From an uncultured Clostridia bacterium (GTDB lineage: Bacteria > Bacillota > Clostridia > TANB77 > CAG-508), in NCBI GenBank assembly GCA_949448405.1, contig CASTFX010000026.1:1-11735 (forward strand): a stretch of DNA of 11,735 nucleotides, given 5' to 3'. Shown piece by piece: positions 1 through 6,266 of this stretch. The notes under the pieces were generated by a model. It ran no database searches and was not told the origin of the DNA. It was given only the letters and a program-made list of their open reading frames with translations. Every line of letters starts with the position of its first letter. Position 1 is the first letter of the stretch. A program made the translations under genes and the position numbers.

Positions 1-49
1 AACAAAAGCCTTCTAGGCTAAGAGCAAACCCCCAGTTTTACTGGGGGTT
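1..49 (-). terminator. Probable asnS terminator: two tandem hairpins
   Basis: A perfect 9-bp stem (27-35 with 41-49, loop TTTTA) contains five consecutive G:C pairs. Read on the minus strand it comes about 65 nt after the asnS stop and is followed by TTTGCTCTT. A second short stem (7-11 with 15-19) follows and ends in TTTTGTT at the window edge. The first hairpin is strong but has an imperfect U tract; the second is weak but has a better one. Whether a plus-strand gene also ends here cannot be seen. Confidence 0.6.
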
Positions 50-113
50 ATGATTAAGTAGCACTTTAAAGTAAATTCATTAAATATAGAGTAGGTTCTT
101 TCCGCCTATATAA

Positions 114-1511
114 TTAGAATTCACAATTATTTGGAGTTCTTGGGAAAGGAAGTACATCACGAATATTTTGCATACCTGTTAAGTACATCATCATTCTTTC
201 AAATCCAAGTCCAAAACCACTATGTTCACATCCACCATATTTTCTTAAATCTAAGTACCACCAGTAATCCTTTTCATCTAAACCAAGCTCTTTTATACGA
301 GAAGATAATTTATCAAAATCTTCTTCTCTTTGGCTACCACCAATGATTTCTCCAATTCCAGGAACTAATAAATCACAAGCAGCAACAGTTTTTCCATCAG
401 GATTTTGTTTCATATAAAATGCTTTTATTTCCTTTGGATAATCTGTAACAAAAACAGGTTTACCAAATAGTTTCTCACTTAGATATCTCTCATGTTCTGT
501 TTGAAGATCTATACCCCAAGAAACTGGAAATTCAAATTTATCATTAGCTTTTTCAAGTTCTTTAACAGCATCTGTATAAGAAATTCTACCAAAATCGGAA
601 TTTACAACATTGTCTAATTTCTCAAATAATGTAGTATCAATAAATTGGTTAAAGAAATCCATTTCTTCAGGTGCATTTTCACGAACATAAGAAATAATAA
701 ATTTAATCATTTCTTCCGCTAAATCCATATCATCTTGTAAATTAGCGAAGCATATTTCTGGTTCTATCATCCAAAATTCAGCAGCATGCTTAACTGTATT
801 AGAATTTTCTGCTCTAAATGTTGGGCCAAAAGTATAGACGTTTCTAAAGGCGTGAGCAAAAGTTTCAACATCTAGTTGACCACTTACTGTAAGATGAGAA
901 GATTTTCCAAAAAAGTCCTTAGAAAAATCAACTTTCCCGTTCTCATTTTTAAAAGGATTATCCATATCCATTGCAGTTACTCTAAACATTTCTCCTGCAC
1001 CTTCACAGTCACTACCAGTAATTATAGGTGTATGCACATATACAAATCCTTTTTCTTGGAAAAATTTGTGAATTGCATATGAAAGTAAACTACGAACTCT
1101 AAATACCGCATTAAATGTATTAGTCCTTGGACGTAAATGACTTACAGTTCTTAAATATTCAAAAGAATGTCTTTTCTTTTGAAGAGGATAATCTAAATCT
1201 GCTTGATTCATAATTTCAATAGAAGTAGCTTTTATCTCAAAAGGCTGTTTTGCGCTTTCAGTTTTTACTACTGTGCCTCTTACTATTATGGAAGAACTAA
1301 TTGATAATTTTTTTATATCTTCAAAATTAGAAAGTTTATCATCAAAAACTATTTGAACATTTTTGAAAAAACTACCATCATTTAATTCAATAAATCCAAA
1401 ATTTTTAGAATCACGAATTGTTTTAACCCAACCTGAAACTTGAATATTAGTATTTTGATATATGTCAGTATCTCTATATAAATCTTTGACTAAGATGTTT
1501 TTTATATCCAT
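114..1511 (-). CDS. asnS: Asparaginyl-tRNA synthetase (AsnRS)
   Basis: This cytoplasmic class IIb aminoacyl-tRNA synthetase charges tRNA-Asn with asparagine using ATP. The 465-residue product has the family's usual length. An N-terminal OB-fold anticodon-binding domain (about residues 20-100, with VSGWVKTIRDSKNFGF) precedes the catalytic core. The core shows motif 2 around FRAENSNTVKHAAEFW (232-247) with the following EPE, and motif 3 as GLGFERMMMYLTG (434-446). The GSDCEGAGEMF stretch (166-176) fits the AsnRS group. The ATG at 1511 was chosen because AAAAGGAG lies 8 nt upstream. An in-frame ATG at 1556 would add 15 residues but would place this site inside the gene. The leader is only about 85 nt and shows no T-box. 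The gene diverges from capA. Confidence 0.96.
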   Translation of the reverse strand: MDIKNILVKDLYRDTDIYQNTNIQVSGWVKTIRDSKNFGFIELNDGSFFKNVQIVFDDKLSNFEDIKKLSISSSIIVRGTVVKTESAKQPFEIKATSIEIMNQADLDYPLQKKRHSFEYLRTVSHLRPRTNTFNAVFRVRSLLSYAIHKFFQEKGFVYVHTPIITGSDCEGAGEMFRVTAMDMDNPFKNENGKVDFSKDFFGKSSHLTVSGQLDVETFAHAFRNVYTFGPTFRAENSNTVKHAAEFWMIEPEICFANLQDDMDLAEEMIKFIISYVRENAPEEMDFFNQFIDTTLFEKLDNVVNSDFGRISYTDAVKELEKANDKFEFPVSWGIDLQTEHERYLSEKLFGKPVFVTDYPKEIKAFYMKQNPDGKTVAACDLLVPGIGEIIGGSQREEDFDKLSSRIKELGLDEKDYWWYLDLRKYGGCEHSGFGLGFERMMMYLTGMQNIRDVLPFPRTPNNCEF

Positions 1512-1594
1512 ATTTCCATCTCCTTTTACTAACTTATAGTTTAAACCATTATACAAGAAAATATTAGAAATTTCAATATATTTGACTTAGATTA

Positions 1595-1624
1595 TAGACT
1601 TTTTATTATATCAAATGATATAAT
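1595..1624 (+). promoter_or_regulatory. capA promoter, extended -10
   Basis: TATAAT at 1619-1624 is preceded by TGA (1616-1618), making an extended -10. A weak -35, TAGACT (1595-1600), lies 18 bp upstream. A better-looking TTGACT at 1582-1587 pairs only with TATTAT (1604-1609, 16-bp spacer) and may be an alternative. The predicted start near 1631 leaves a leader of about 40 nt. Confidence 0.6.
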
Positions 1625-1625
1625 A
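1604..1625. repeat. 22-bp palindrome between asnS and capA
   Basis: TATTATATC (1604-1612) and GATATAATA (1617-1625) are perfect 9-bp inverted repeats around AAAT. Each arm contributes one extended -10, so both divergent promoters lie inside a single symmetric element. It could also be an operator binding a dimeric protein, but no regulator can be named. Confidence 0.65.
1605..1613 (-). promoter_or_regulatory. asnS promoter, extended -10
   Basis: On the minus strand this reads TGATATAAT, an extended -10 (TGnTATAAT) with a consensus hexamer at 1610-1605. No good -35 stands at the right distance, which is acceptable for extended -10 promoters. The predicted start near 1598 gives a leader of roughly 85 nt before the asnS ATG. 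It is the mirror image of the capA -10 in the same palindrome. Confidence 0.6.
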
Positions 1626-1670
1626 TATAAGTAAAAATTATAATATGGAAGTAATAAAGGAGATAAAAGT

Positions 1671-2954
1671 ATGAGAGGTAATATGAGAGGAAGAAGAAAT
1701 AAAAGAATAAATTATAAAAGATTAATAATGTCTTTAATTATACTGATATTACTAATTATACTAATAGGTTTTGGAATTAAGAAAATAACAAGCATGTCAA
1801 GTGAAGTAGCTGATAATCCAGAAACAAAACAAGAAGAAAAAGTTATTCCTCCAGATATAACAATTAACCTTGTTGCAACAGGAGATATAATGTGTCATAG
1901 TACTAATTTTAATGCAGCATATAACAATAGTACAAAAACATATGATTTCTCTCCAGTATTTACAGATGTAGCAAAATATATAACAAAGGCAGATATTGCA
2001 ATAGGAAATTTAGAAACAACATTTGCAGGAGAAGCTAGGGGATATAGTGGCTATCCAACTTTTAATTCACCAAAAGAATTAGGAATTGCAATAAAGAATA
2101 TAGGGATAGATATATTGTCAACTGCAAATAACCATAGCATAGACAAAGGAGAAAGTGGAATAATATCTACTTTAGATACATTAGATGAAATAGGAATAGA
2201 ACACACAGGAACTTATAGAAGCAAAGAAGAACAAGACAAAATTTTAGTAAAAGAGGTAAATGGAATAAGAATTGCATTTTTATCTTTCACATACGGAACA
2301 AATGGAATACCTGTACCAAAAGGAAAAGAGTACCTAGTAAATTTAATAGATAAAGACTTAATGCTTGAACAAATAAATTTAGCAAAACAAGAGAATGTTG
2401 ATATAATATGTACAAGTATGCACTGGGGAGCAGAATATGCACAAAAACAAAATAAAGAACAAGAAGAGCTTGCAGATTTCCTATTTAAAAATGGAGTAGA
2501 TATAATTATTGGAAATCATGCACATGTTATAGAGCCAATGGAAAGAAAAAATATAACATTAGATGACGGAACAGAAAAAGAAGTGTTTGTAGTATATGCT
2601 CTTGGTAATTTCGTATCAGGACAGGTAAAAGAGCATACAAAGAGAACAGCAATACTTGATATGCAAATAACTAAAAATGGAGAAACAGGCAAGATTTCAA
2701 TTGATAGTGTAAATTATGTACCAGTTTATTGTTATGACAAAGGTGCTGGAGTACAAAACAGATATAAATTAATAGATATACGAGCTGCAATGGCAGAATA
2801 TAATAGTGGTAACACAAAGAATGTAAATATGAGTTTATACAATACTCTAAAAAAAGAATTAGCTGATATTGAAAAAGTTCTAGGAGAACCAATAGCGAAA
2901 AAAGAAGCAGTTCCAACAGAGAGTACAGCAAACACAAATGTTGTAGAAGAATAA
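1671..2954 (+). CDS. CapA-family membrane-anchored metallophosphatase-like protein
   Basis: The family is named for CapA, a protein of poly-gamma-glutamate capsule synthesis in Bacillus with a calcineurin-like metallophosphatase fold. The 427-residue product starts with a basic segment (1-16), one membrane helix (about 17-38) and a Lys/Glu-rich linker, so the rest should lie outside the membrane. The domain from about 63 carries VATGDIMCH (68-76), GNLET (112-116), TANNHSIDKG (151-160), MHWGAEY (250-256) and GNHAHVIEP (281-289), the expected metal-ligand loops. AAGGAG lies 8 nt before the ATG at 1671. A second ATG at 1683 is less well placed. No capB, capC or pgs genes accompany it, so capsule synthesis is not supported here. 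Stand-alone CapA-like proteins are common in clostridia and their substrate is generally unknown. Confidence 0.88.
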   Translation: MRGNMRGRRNKRINYKRLIMSLIILILLIILIGFGIKKITSMSSEVADNPETKQEEKVIPPDITINLVATGDIMCHSTNFNAAYNNSTKTYDFSPVFTDVAKYITKADIAIGNLETTFAGEARGYSGYPTFNSPKELGIAIKNIGIDILSTANNHSIDKGESGIISTLDTLDEIGIEHTGTYRSKEEQDKILVKEVNGIRIAFLSFTYGTNGIPVPKGKEYLVNLIDKDLMLEQINLAKQENVDIICTSMHWGAEYAQKQNKEQEELADFLFKNGVDIIIGNHAHVIEPMERKNITLDDGTEKEVFVVYALGNFVSGQVKEHTKRTAILDMQITKNGETGKISIDSVNYVPVYCYDKGAGVQNRYKLIDIRAAMAEYNSGNTKNVNMSLYNTLKKELADIEKVLGEPIAKKEAVPTESTANTNVVEE

Positions 2955-3003
2955 ATTAGAACGTAAAGTAGAAAGTTAGCTCGTCTAACAGGTATATTTA
3001 ATA

Positions 3004-3036
3004 AAAACAAGACGGTTTTAATAACCGCCTTGTTTT
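3004..3036. terminator. Bidirectional terminator between capA and corA
   Basis: AAAACAAG (3004-3011) pairs with CTTGTTTT (3029-3036). Inside it, CGGTT pairs with AACCG around a TTAAT loop, with one A/C mismatch. On both strands the stem ends in a T run, so it can stop capA (plus) and corA (minus) transcripts alike. Confidence 0.85.
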
Positions 3037-3038
3037 AT

Positions 3039-3063
3039 GTAGGGGCGACCATTGGTCGTCCGC
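3039..3063. repeat. GC-rich intergenic palindrome
   Basis: GGGCGACC (3043-3050) faces GGTCGTCC (3054-3061) around ATT, an 8-bp stem with one G:T pair. Its composition is far richer in GC than the surrounding DNA. The flanking GTAGG and CGC resemble short palindromic elements scattered between genes in many clostridial genomes. The family assignment is from recall. Only one copy is in this window, so its repeat status is unproven. Confidence 0.5.
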
Positions 3064-3070
3064 TTGTCTT

Positions 3071-4018
3071 TTAAAACATATCTCTTTTCTTTAACCACCA
3101 TGATACTAATAAAGTAAGTACAACAGAAACAGTAATAATTACAGGAAAACCTATGCTACTTCCCTCAAAAGGTAGCTTCAAATTCATCCCCCAGAAACTA
3201 GAAATCATTGTTGGTACAGCAATAACAAGAGTGATAGAAGCTAAAAATTTCATAACAACATTTAGGTTATTTGAAATTAAAGAAGCGTAAGCATCCATTG
3301 TACCACTTAAAATATCACTATAAATCTTACCCATTTCGATTGCCTGCTTGTTTTCGATAATAGCGTCTTCTAGTAAATCTTCATCTTCTTCATAAAGTTT
3401 AATAAATTTACCTTTCATAGTTTTTTCCATTACAACTTCGTTTGATTTTAAAGAAGTTGAAAAATAAACTAAGCTCTTTTCTAAAGAAAGCATTTTTAAA
3501 AGTTCTTTGTTTTTCATAGAATCTTTTAATTTTGCCTCTGTTATTTCAGTATCTTTACTTATTTGTTTTAAGTAAGTCAAAAATAATGCAGAATTAAAAT
3601 ATAATATTTGTAAAATAAATCTACTTTTTTTATATGTTGCAAAACCTTTTGTTTTACCTTTTTCAAAATTCTCAATTACTTTATTTTTTCTTAGAGAAAC
3701 TGTTATAAAAAAGTCATCTCTAACAACAATCATACCAATAGGCATAGTAGTATAAAGTACAGTATCTCCATCTTTTTCTACAATAGGAATATCCACAACA
3801 AAAAGTGTTGTACCATCATCGTCCTCTTGGTCAATTCTAGCCTTTTCCTCTAAGTCCAAAGAATAACGAATAAAGTCTTCTTGAATATTTATACTTTCAC
3901 AGACTTTTTTTATTTCATCATTGGACGGGTTAACTAAATTTATCCAAGCACCTTTTCTAAAATCATTGATTTCCTCTGTTTTTCCAGATTTTAAATCTGT
4001 GTTATAAATTTTAATCAT
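3071..4018 (-). CDS. corA: CorA-family divalent cation (Mg2+) transporter
   Basis: CorA proteins form homopentameric inner-membrane channels for Mg2+ (some for Co2+, Ni2+ or Zn2+). The 315-residue product has the expected layout: a large acidic cytoplasmic N-terminal domain (about 1-250) with a long helical stretch, then two membrane helices near the C-terminus (about 255-275 and 290-310). The signature GMN is present as WGMN (276-279), ending helix 1. A basic tail (KKRD) follows helix 2. The ATG at 4018 was preferred because AGGTGA lies 8 nt upstream. A GTG at 4030 would add four residues but sits inside that ribosome binding site. Substrate choice between Mg2+ and other metals cannot be read from the sequence. 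The gene is monocistronic, between a terminator and its own promoter. Confidence 0.93.
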   Translation of the reverse strand: MIKIYNTDLKSGKTEEINDFRKGAWINLVNPSNDEIKKVCESINIQEDFIRYSLDLEEKARIDQEDDDGTTLFVVDIPIVEKDGDTVLYTTMPIGMIVVRDDFFITVSLRKNKVIENFEKGKTKGFATYKKSRFILQILYFNSALFLTYLKQISKDTEITEAKLKDSMKNKELLKMLSLEKSLVYFSTSLKSNEVVMEKTMKGKFIKLYEEDEDLLEDAIIENKQAIEMGKIYSDILSGTMDAYASLISNNLNVVMKFLASITLVIAVPTMISSFWGMNLKLPFEGSSIGFPVIITVSVVLTLLVSWWLKKRDMF

Positions 4019-4026
4019 AACTTTAT

Positions 4027-4032
4027 TCACCT
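4027..4032 (-). promoter_or_regulatory. corA ribosome binding site that decides the start
   Basis: On the minus strand this reads AGGTGA, 8 nt before the ATG at 4018. The competing GTG start (4030-4028) is part of this same site, and the AAAGGG upstream of it would leave only 3 nt of spacing. The ATG is therefore the better start. Confidence 0.7.
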
Positions 4033-4057
4033 ACCCTTTTAAATCTCACATATATTT

Positions 4058-4086
4058 ATTTTACAACCATTTTTTCATTTAGTCAA
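4058..4086 (-). promoter_or_regulatory. corA promoter
   Basis: On the minus strand TTGACT (4086-4081) and TAAAAT (4063-4058) are separated by exactly 17 bp. The predicted start is near 4051, giving a leader of about 30 nt. Its -35 lies only 6 bp from the -35 of the divergent ABC-F promoter. Confidence 0.75.
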
Positions 4087-4092
4087 GAAGGC

Positions 4093-4121
4093 TTGAAAAG
4101 GCATACGAAATGTTGTATAAT
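4093..4121 (+). promoter_or_regulatory. ABC-F operon promoter
   Basis: TTGAAA (4093-4098) and TATAAT (4116-4121) have a 17-bp spacer, close to the sigma-A consensus. The predicted start near 4128 leaves a leader of about 25 nt ending in AAGGAGGA (4139-4146). This leaves no room for the leader-peptide attenuators seen before some antibiotic-resistance ABC-F genes. Confidence 0.8.
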
Positions 4122-4152
4122 ATTTACATTATGTACTTAAGGAGGAATTTTA

Positions 4153-5733
4153 ATGCTAGTTACAACAGGAGTAACTGTAAGATTTGGAAAAAGAATCTTA
4201 TTTGAAGATGTAAATATACGATTTGGAAAAGGAAATTGCTATGGAATAATAGGTGCAAATGGTGCTGGAAAATCAACTTTCTTAAAAGTTTTATCAGGAG
4301 AAATAGAACCTAGCAAAGGCGAAGTTTCTATGGAAAAAGGAGAACGACTATCAGTTTTAAAGCAAGACCACTTTGCATATGAAGAATATAGTGTAATAGA
4401 TACAGTAATAATGGGAAATCAAGAACTATATAAGATTATGAAGAAAAAGGAAGCAATATATGCAAAACCTGATTTCTCAGAAGAGGACGGAATGGAAGCT
4501 GCAAAACTAGAAGAAAGATTTGCAGAACTAGATGGGTGGAATGCAGAAGCTGACGCTTCAATGCTTCTTAATAATCTTGGGATAGAAACAGAAGTCCATT
4601 ATAAATTAATGAAAGAAATTGAAGCAAAAGACAAAGTAAAAGTATTACTTGCCCAAGCTTTATTTGGAAATCCAGATGTATTGCTACTAGACGAGCCTAC
4701 AAACGATTTGGATTTAAAGAGTATAAATTGGTTACAAGAATTTTTAATAGAGTTTGAAAATACTGTAATAGTAGTATCACATGATAGGTATTTCTTAAAT
4801 AAAGTATGTACACATATAGCAGATGTAGACTTTGGTAAAATTAAAGTATATCCAGGAAATTATGATTTCTGGTACGAATCTAGCCAACTTGCATTAAAGC
4901 AAGCAAAAGAACAAAACAAAAAGAAAGAAGAAAAAATTAAGGAATTACAAGACTTTATCGCAAGATTTAGTGCAAATGCTTCAAAATCAAAACAAGCAAC
5001 ATCAAGAAAAAAGTCTTTAGAGAAAATTGAATTAGAAGAAATAAAACCATCAAACAGAAAATACCCATATATAGACTTTAAACCAGATAGAGAACCTGGA
5101 AAAGATATATTAACTATAAATAATATATCTAAAACAATCGATGGAGAAAAAATACTAAACAATGTATCTTTTACAGTAAAAAAAGATGACAAGATATTAC
5201 TTTTAGCAGATAATGAAATAGCGAAAACAGTATTATTCCAAATACTTGCAGAAGAATTAGAACCAGATTCAGGAGAAATAATATTTGGAACAACAATTAC
5301 TAAAGATTATTTCCCAAAAGATAATAATTATATGTTCAAAGAAGATATGCCACTTGTAGACTGGTTAAGAGGATACTCAAAAGACCCAGATGAAACATAT
5401 GTAAGAGGATTTTTAGGAAGAATGTTATTCTCAGGAGAAGAGGCTTTAAAAAATGTTAGTGTACTATCAGGAGGAGAAAAGGTAAGATGCGTTCTATCTA
5501 AAATGATGCTTTCAGGCGCAAATTTCTTAACTTTTGATGAACCAACAAATCACTTAGATATGGAAAGCATAACAGCTGTAAATGAAGGAATGAAAAAATT
5601 TAAAGGAAATTTAATATTTACATCTCATGACCATGAGCTATGCCAAACAGTTGCAAATAGAATAATTGATATAAAACAAGACAAGATAATAGATAAAGAA
5701 TGCACTTATAACCAATATCTTGAAATAGAATAG
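4153..5733 (+). CDS. ABC-F family ATPase, YbiT-like (ribosome-associated)
   Basis: ABC-F proteins are soluble twin-ATPase factors that bind the ribosomal E site and act on stalled or initiating ribosomes. The 526-residue product has no membrane segment. NBD1 has Walker A GANGAGKS (34-41), Walker B LLLDEPTND (177-185) and SHDR (209-212). A charged inter-domain helical linker follows (about 240-300, with ASKSKQATSRKKSLEKI), the tRNA-contacting region in this family. NBD2 has signature LSGGE (438-442), Walker B FDEPTNH (461-467) and SHDH (491-494). Two catalytic elements are degenerate: the NBD1 signature (KEIEAKD, 154-160) and the NBD2 Walker A (ADNEIAKT, 352-359). AAGGAGGA precedes the ATG. 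The short linker and short leader favour a housekeeping YbiT-type factor over a resistance protein. It is the first gene of a three-gene operon. Confidence 0.92.
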   Translation: MLVTTGVTVRFGKRILFEDVNIRFGKGNCYGIIGANGAGKSTFLKVLSGEIEPSKGEVSMEKGERLSVLKQDHFAYEEYSVIDTVIMGNQELYKIMKKKEAIYAKPDFSEEDGMEAAKLEERFAELDGWNAEADASMLLNNLGIETEVHYKLMKEIEAKDKVKVLLAQALFGNPDVLLLDEPTNDLDLKSINWLQEFLIEFENTVIVVSHDRYFLNKVCTHIADVDFGKIKVYPGNYDFWYESSQLALKQAKEQNKKKEEKIKELQDFIARFSANASKSKQATSRKKSLEKIELEEIKPSNRKYPYIDFKPDREPGKDILTINNISKTIDGEKILNNVSFTVKKDDKILLLADNEIAKTVLFQILAEELEPDSGEIIFGTTITKDYFPKDNNYMFKEDMPLVDWLRGYSKDPDETYVRGFLGRMLFSGEEALKNVSVLSGGEKVRCVLSKMMLSGANFLTFDEPTNHLDMESITAVNEGMKKFKGNLIFTSHDHELCQTVANRIIDIKQDKIIDKECTYNQYLEIE

Positions 5734-5743
5734 GGAATAACTT

Positions 5744-6067
5744 ATGAAAATAAATAGAAGTAAAGCCTTAAAATATATAAGAATACTAATATATATAATA
5801 TTACTGATATCTATTTTGCTTTTGAAATATACAGATTTAATACATGGAAGATGCTTTGTAAATGACAATTTTGGAATTTTATGTCCAACTTGTGGAGTAA
5901 CAAGAGCAATGAAAGGGATAGCAAGCCTAGATTTTTCGTATGCCATAGAAAAGAATGCATATTGTACATTAGTATTGTTTCCAATATTTATGATACTTTT
6001 GATAGATGATATAATATCAATAATATTAAAAAAGAAATCATTTATAGATATAATATTAGGAGAATGA
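5744..6067 (+). CDS. DUF2752 family membrane protein
   Basis: The 107-residue product carries the DUF2752 hallmark as CPTCGVTRAM (47-56). A further Cys stands at 37, giving a cysteine set that might bind a metal or form a disulfide. Hydrophobic segments occupy about 10-30 and 74-96, so two membrane helices flank the cysteine loop. The function of the family is not established. The gene starts 10 nt after the ABC-F stop, and its weak ribosome binding site (AGGGA) overlaps that stop codon. This suggests coupled translation in one operon. The family call is good; any role with the ABC-F factor is inference from position alone. Confidence 0.85.
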   Translation: MKINRSKALKYIRILIYIILLISILLLKYTDLIHGRCFVNDNFGILCPTCGVTRAMKGIASLDFSYAIEKNAYCTLVLFPIFMILLIDDIISIILKKKSFIDIILGE

Positions 6068-6070
6068 TAT

Positions 6071-6235
6071 ATGGATAAAGTAATAATTGGAACCTCATAT
6101 ATTTTAAGTATATATTTATTTTATAATTTAATAAAAATAAGGTTGAAAAAAGAAGAAAATAGACAAAATAGAATATATATACTAATTACATTGATATTAG
6201 GTTTAATAGTTATATGGAATTTATTTAGGCAATAA
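6071..6235 (+). CDS. Small two-helix membrane protein (54 residues), unknown function
   Basis: This short gene is easily missed by length cut-offs. AGGAGA (6058-6063) lies 7 nt before the ATG at 6071 and overlaps the end of the DUF2752 gene, whose stop is only 3 nt upstream of the ATG. The product has a hydrophobic stretch at about 4-21, a charged middle (RLKKEENRQNR, 24-34) and a second hydrophobic stretch at about 35-52, ending WNLFRQ. Both ends would lie on the same side of the membrane, opposite the charged loop. No family is recognised. It is the last gene of the ABC-F operon and its final codons form one arm of the terminator. Confidence 0.72.
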   Translation: MDKVIIGTSYILSIYLFYNLIKIRLKKEENRQNRIYILITLILGLIVIWNLFRQ

Positions 6236-6266
6236 AAGAGAGAATTTAAAATTCTCTCTTTTATTG
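6230..6266. terminator. Bidirectional terminator shared by the two converging operons
   Basis: An 18-bp perfect inverted repeat (6230-6247 with 6249-6266, one base between) reads CAATAAAAGAGAGAATTT on each strand. Each arm ends in a T-rich run on its own strand. The outer CAATAA on each side is the last Gln codon plus stop of the facing gene, so the terminator begins inside both coding regions. Confidence 0.9.

Noticed and set aside
63..72. ACTTTAAAGT palindrome after asnS
   Set aside because: A 10-bp AT-rich palindrome is expected by chance in such DNA and has no other support.
1512..1604. T-box riboswitch in front of asnS
   Set aside because: The leader is under 100 nt, with no AGGGTGGNACCGCG-like box and no terminator/antiterminator pair.
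1671..2954. Poly-gamma-glutamate capsule locus
   Set aside because: Only a CapA-like protein is present; the synthetase genes are absent, and CapA-like proteins often stand alone.
2671..3010. Minus-strand reading frames across the capA end
   Set aside because: They run antisense to a well-supported gene, lack ribosome binding sites and have low-complexity hydrophobic translations; the same applies to other antisense frames in asnS, the ABC-F gene and asnB.
4028..4030. GTG start for corA
   Set aside because: It is part of the AGGTGA ribosome binding site serving the ATG at 4018.
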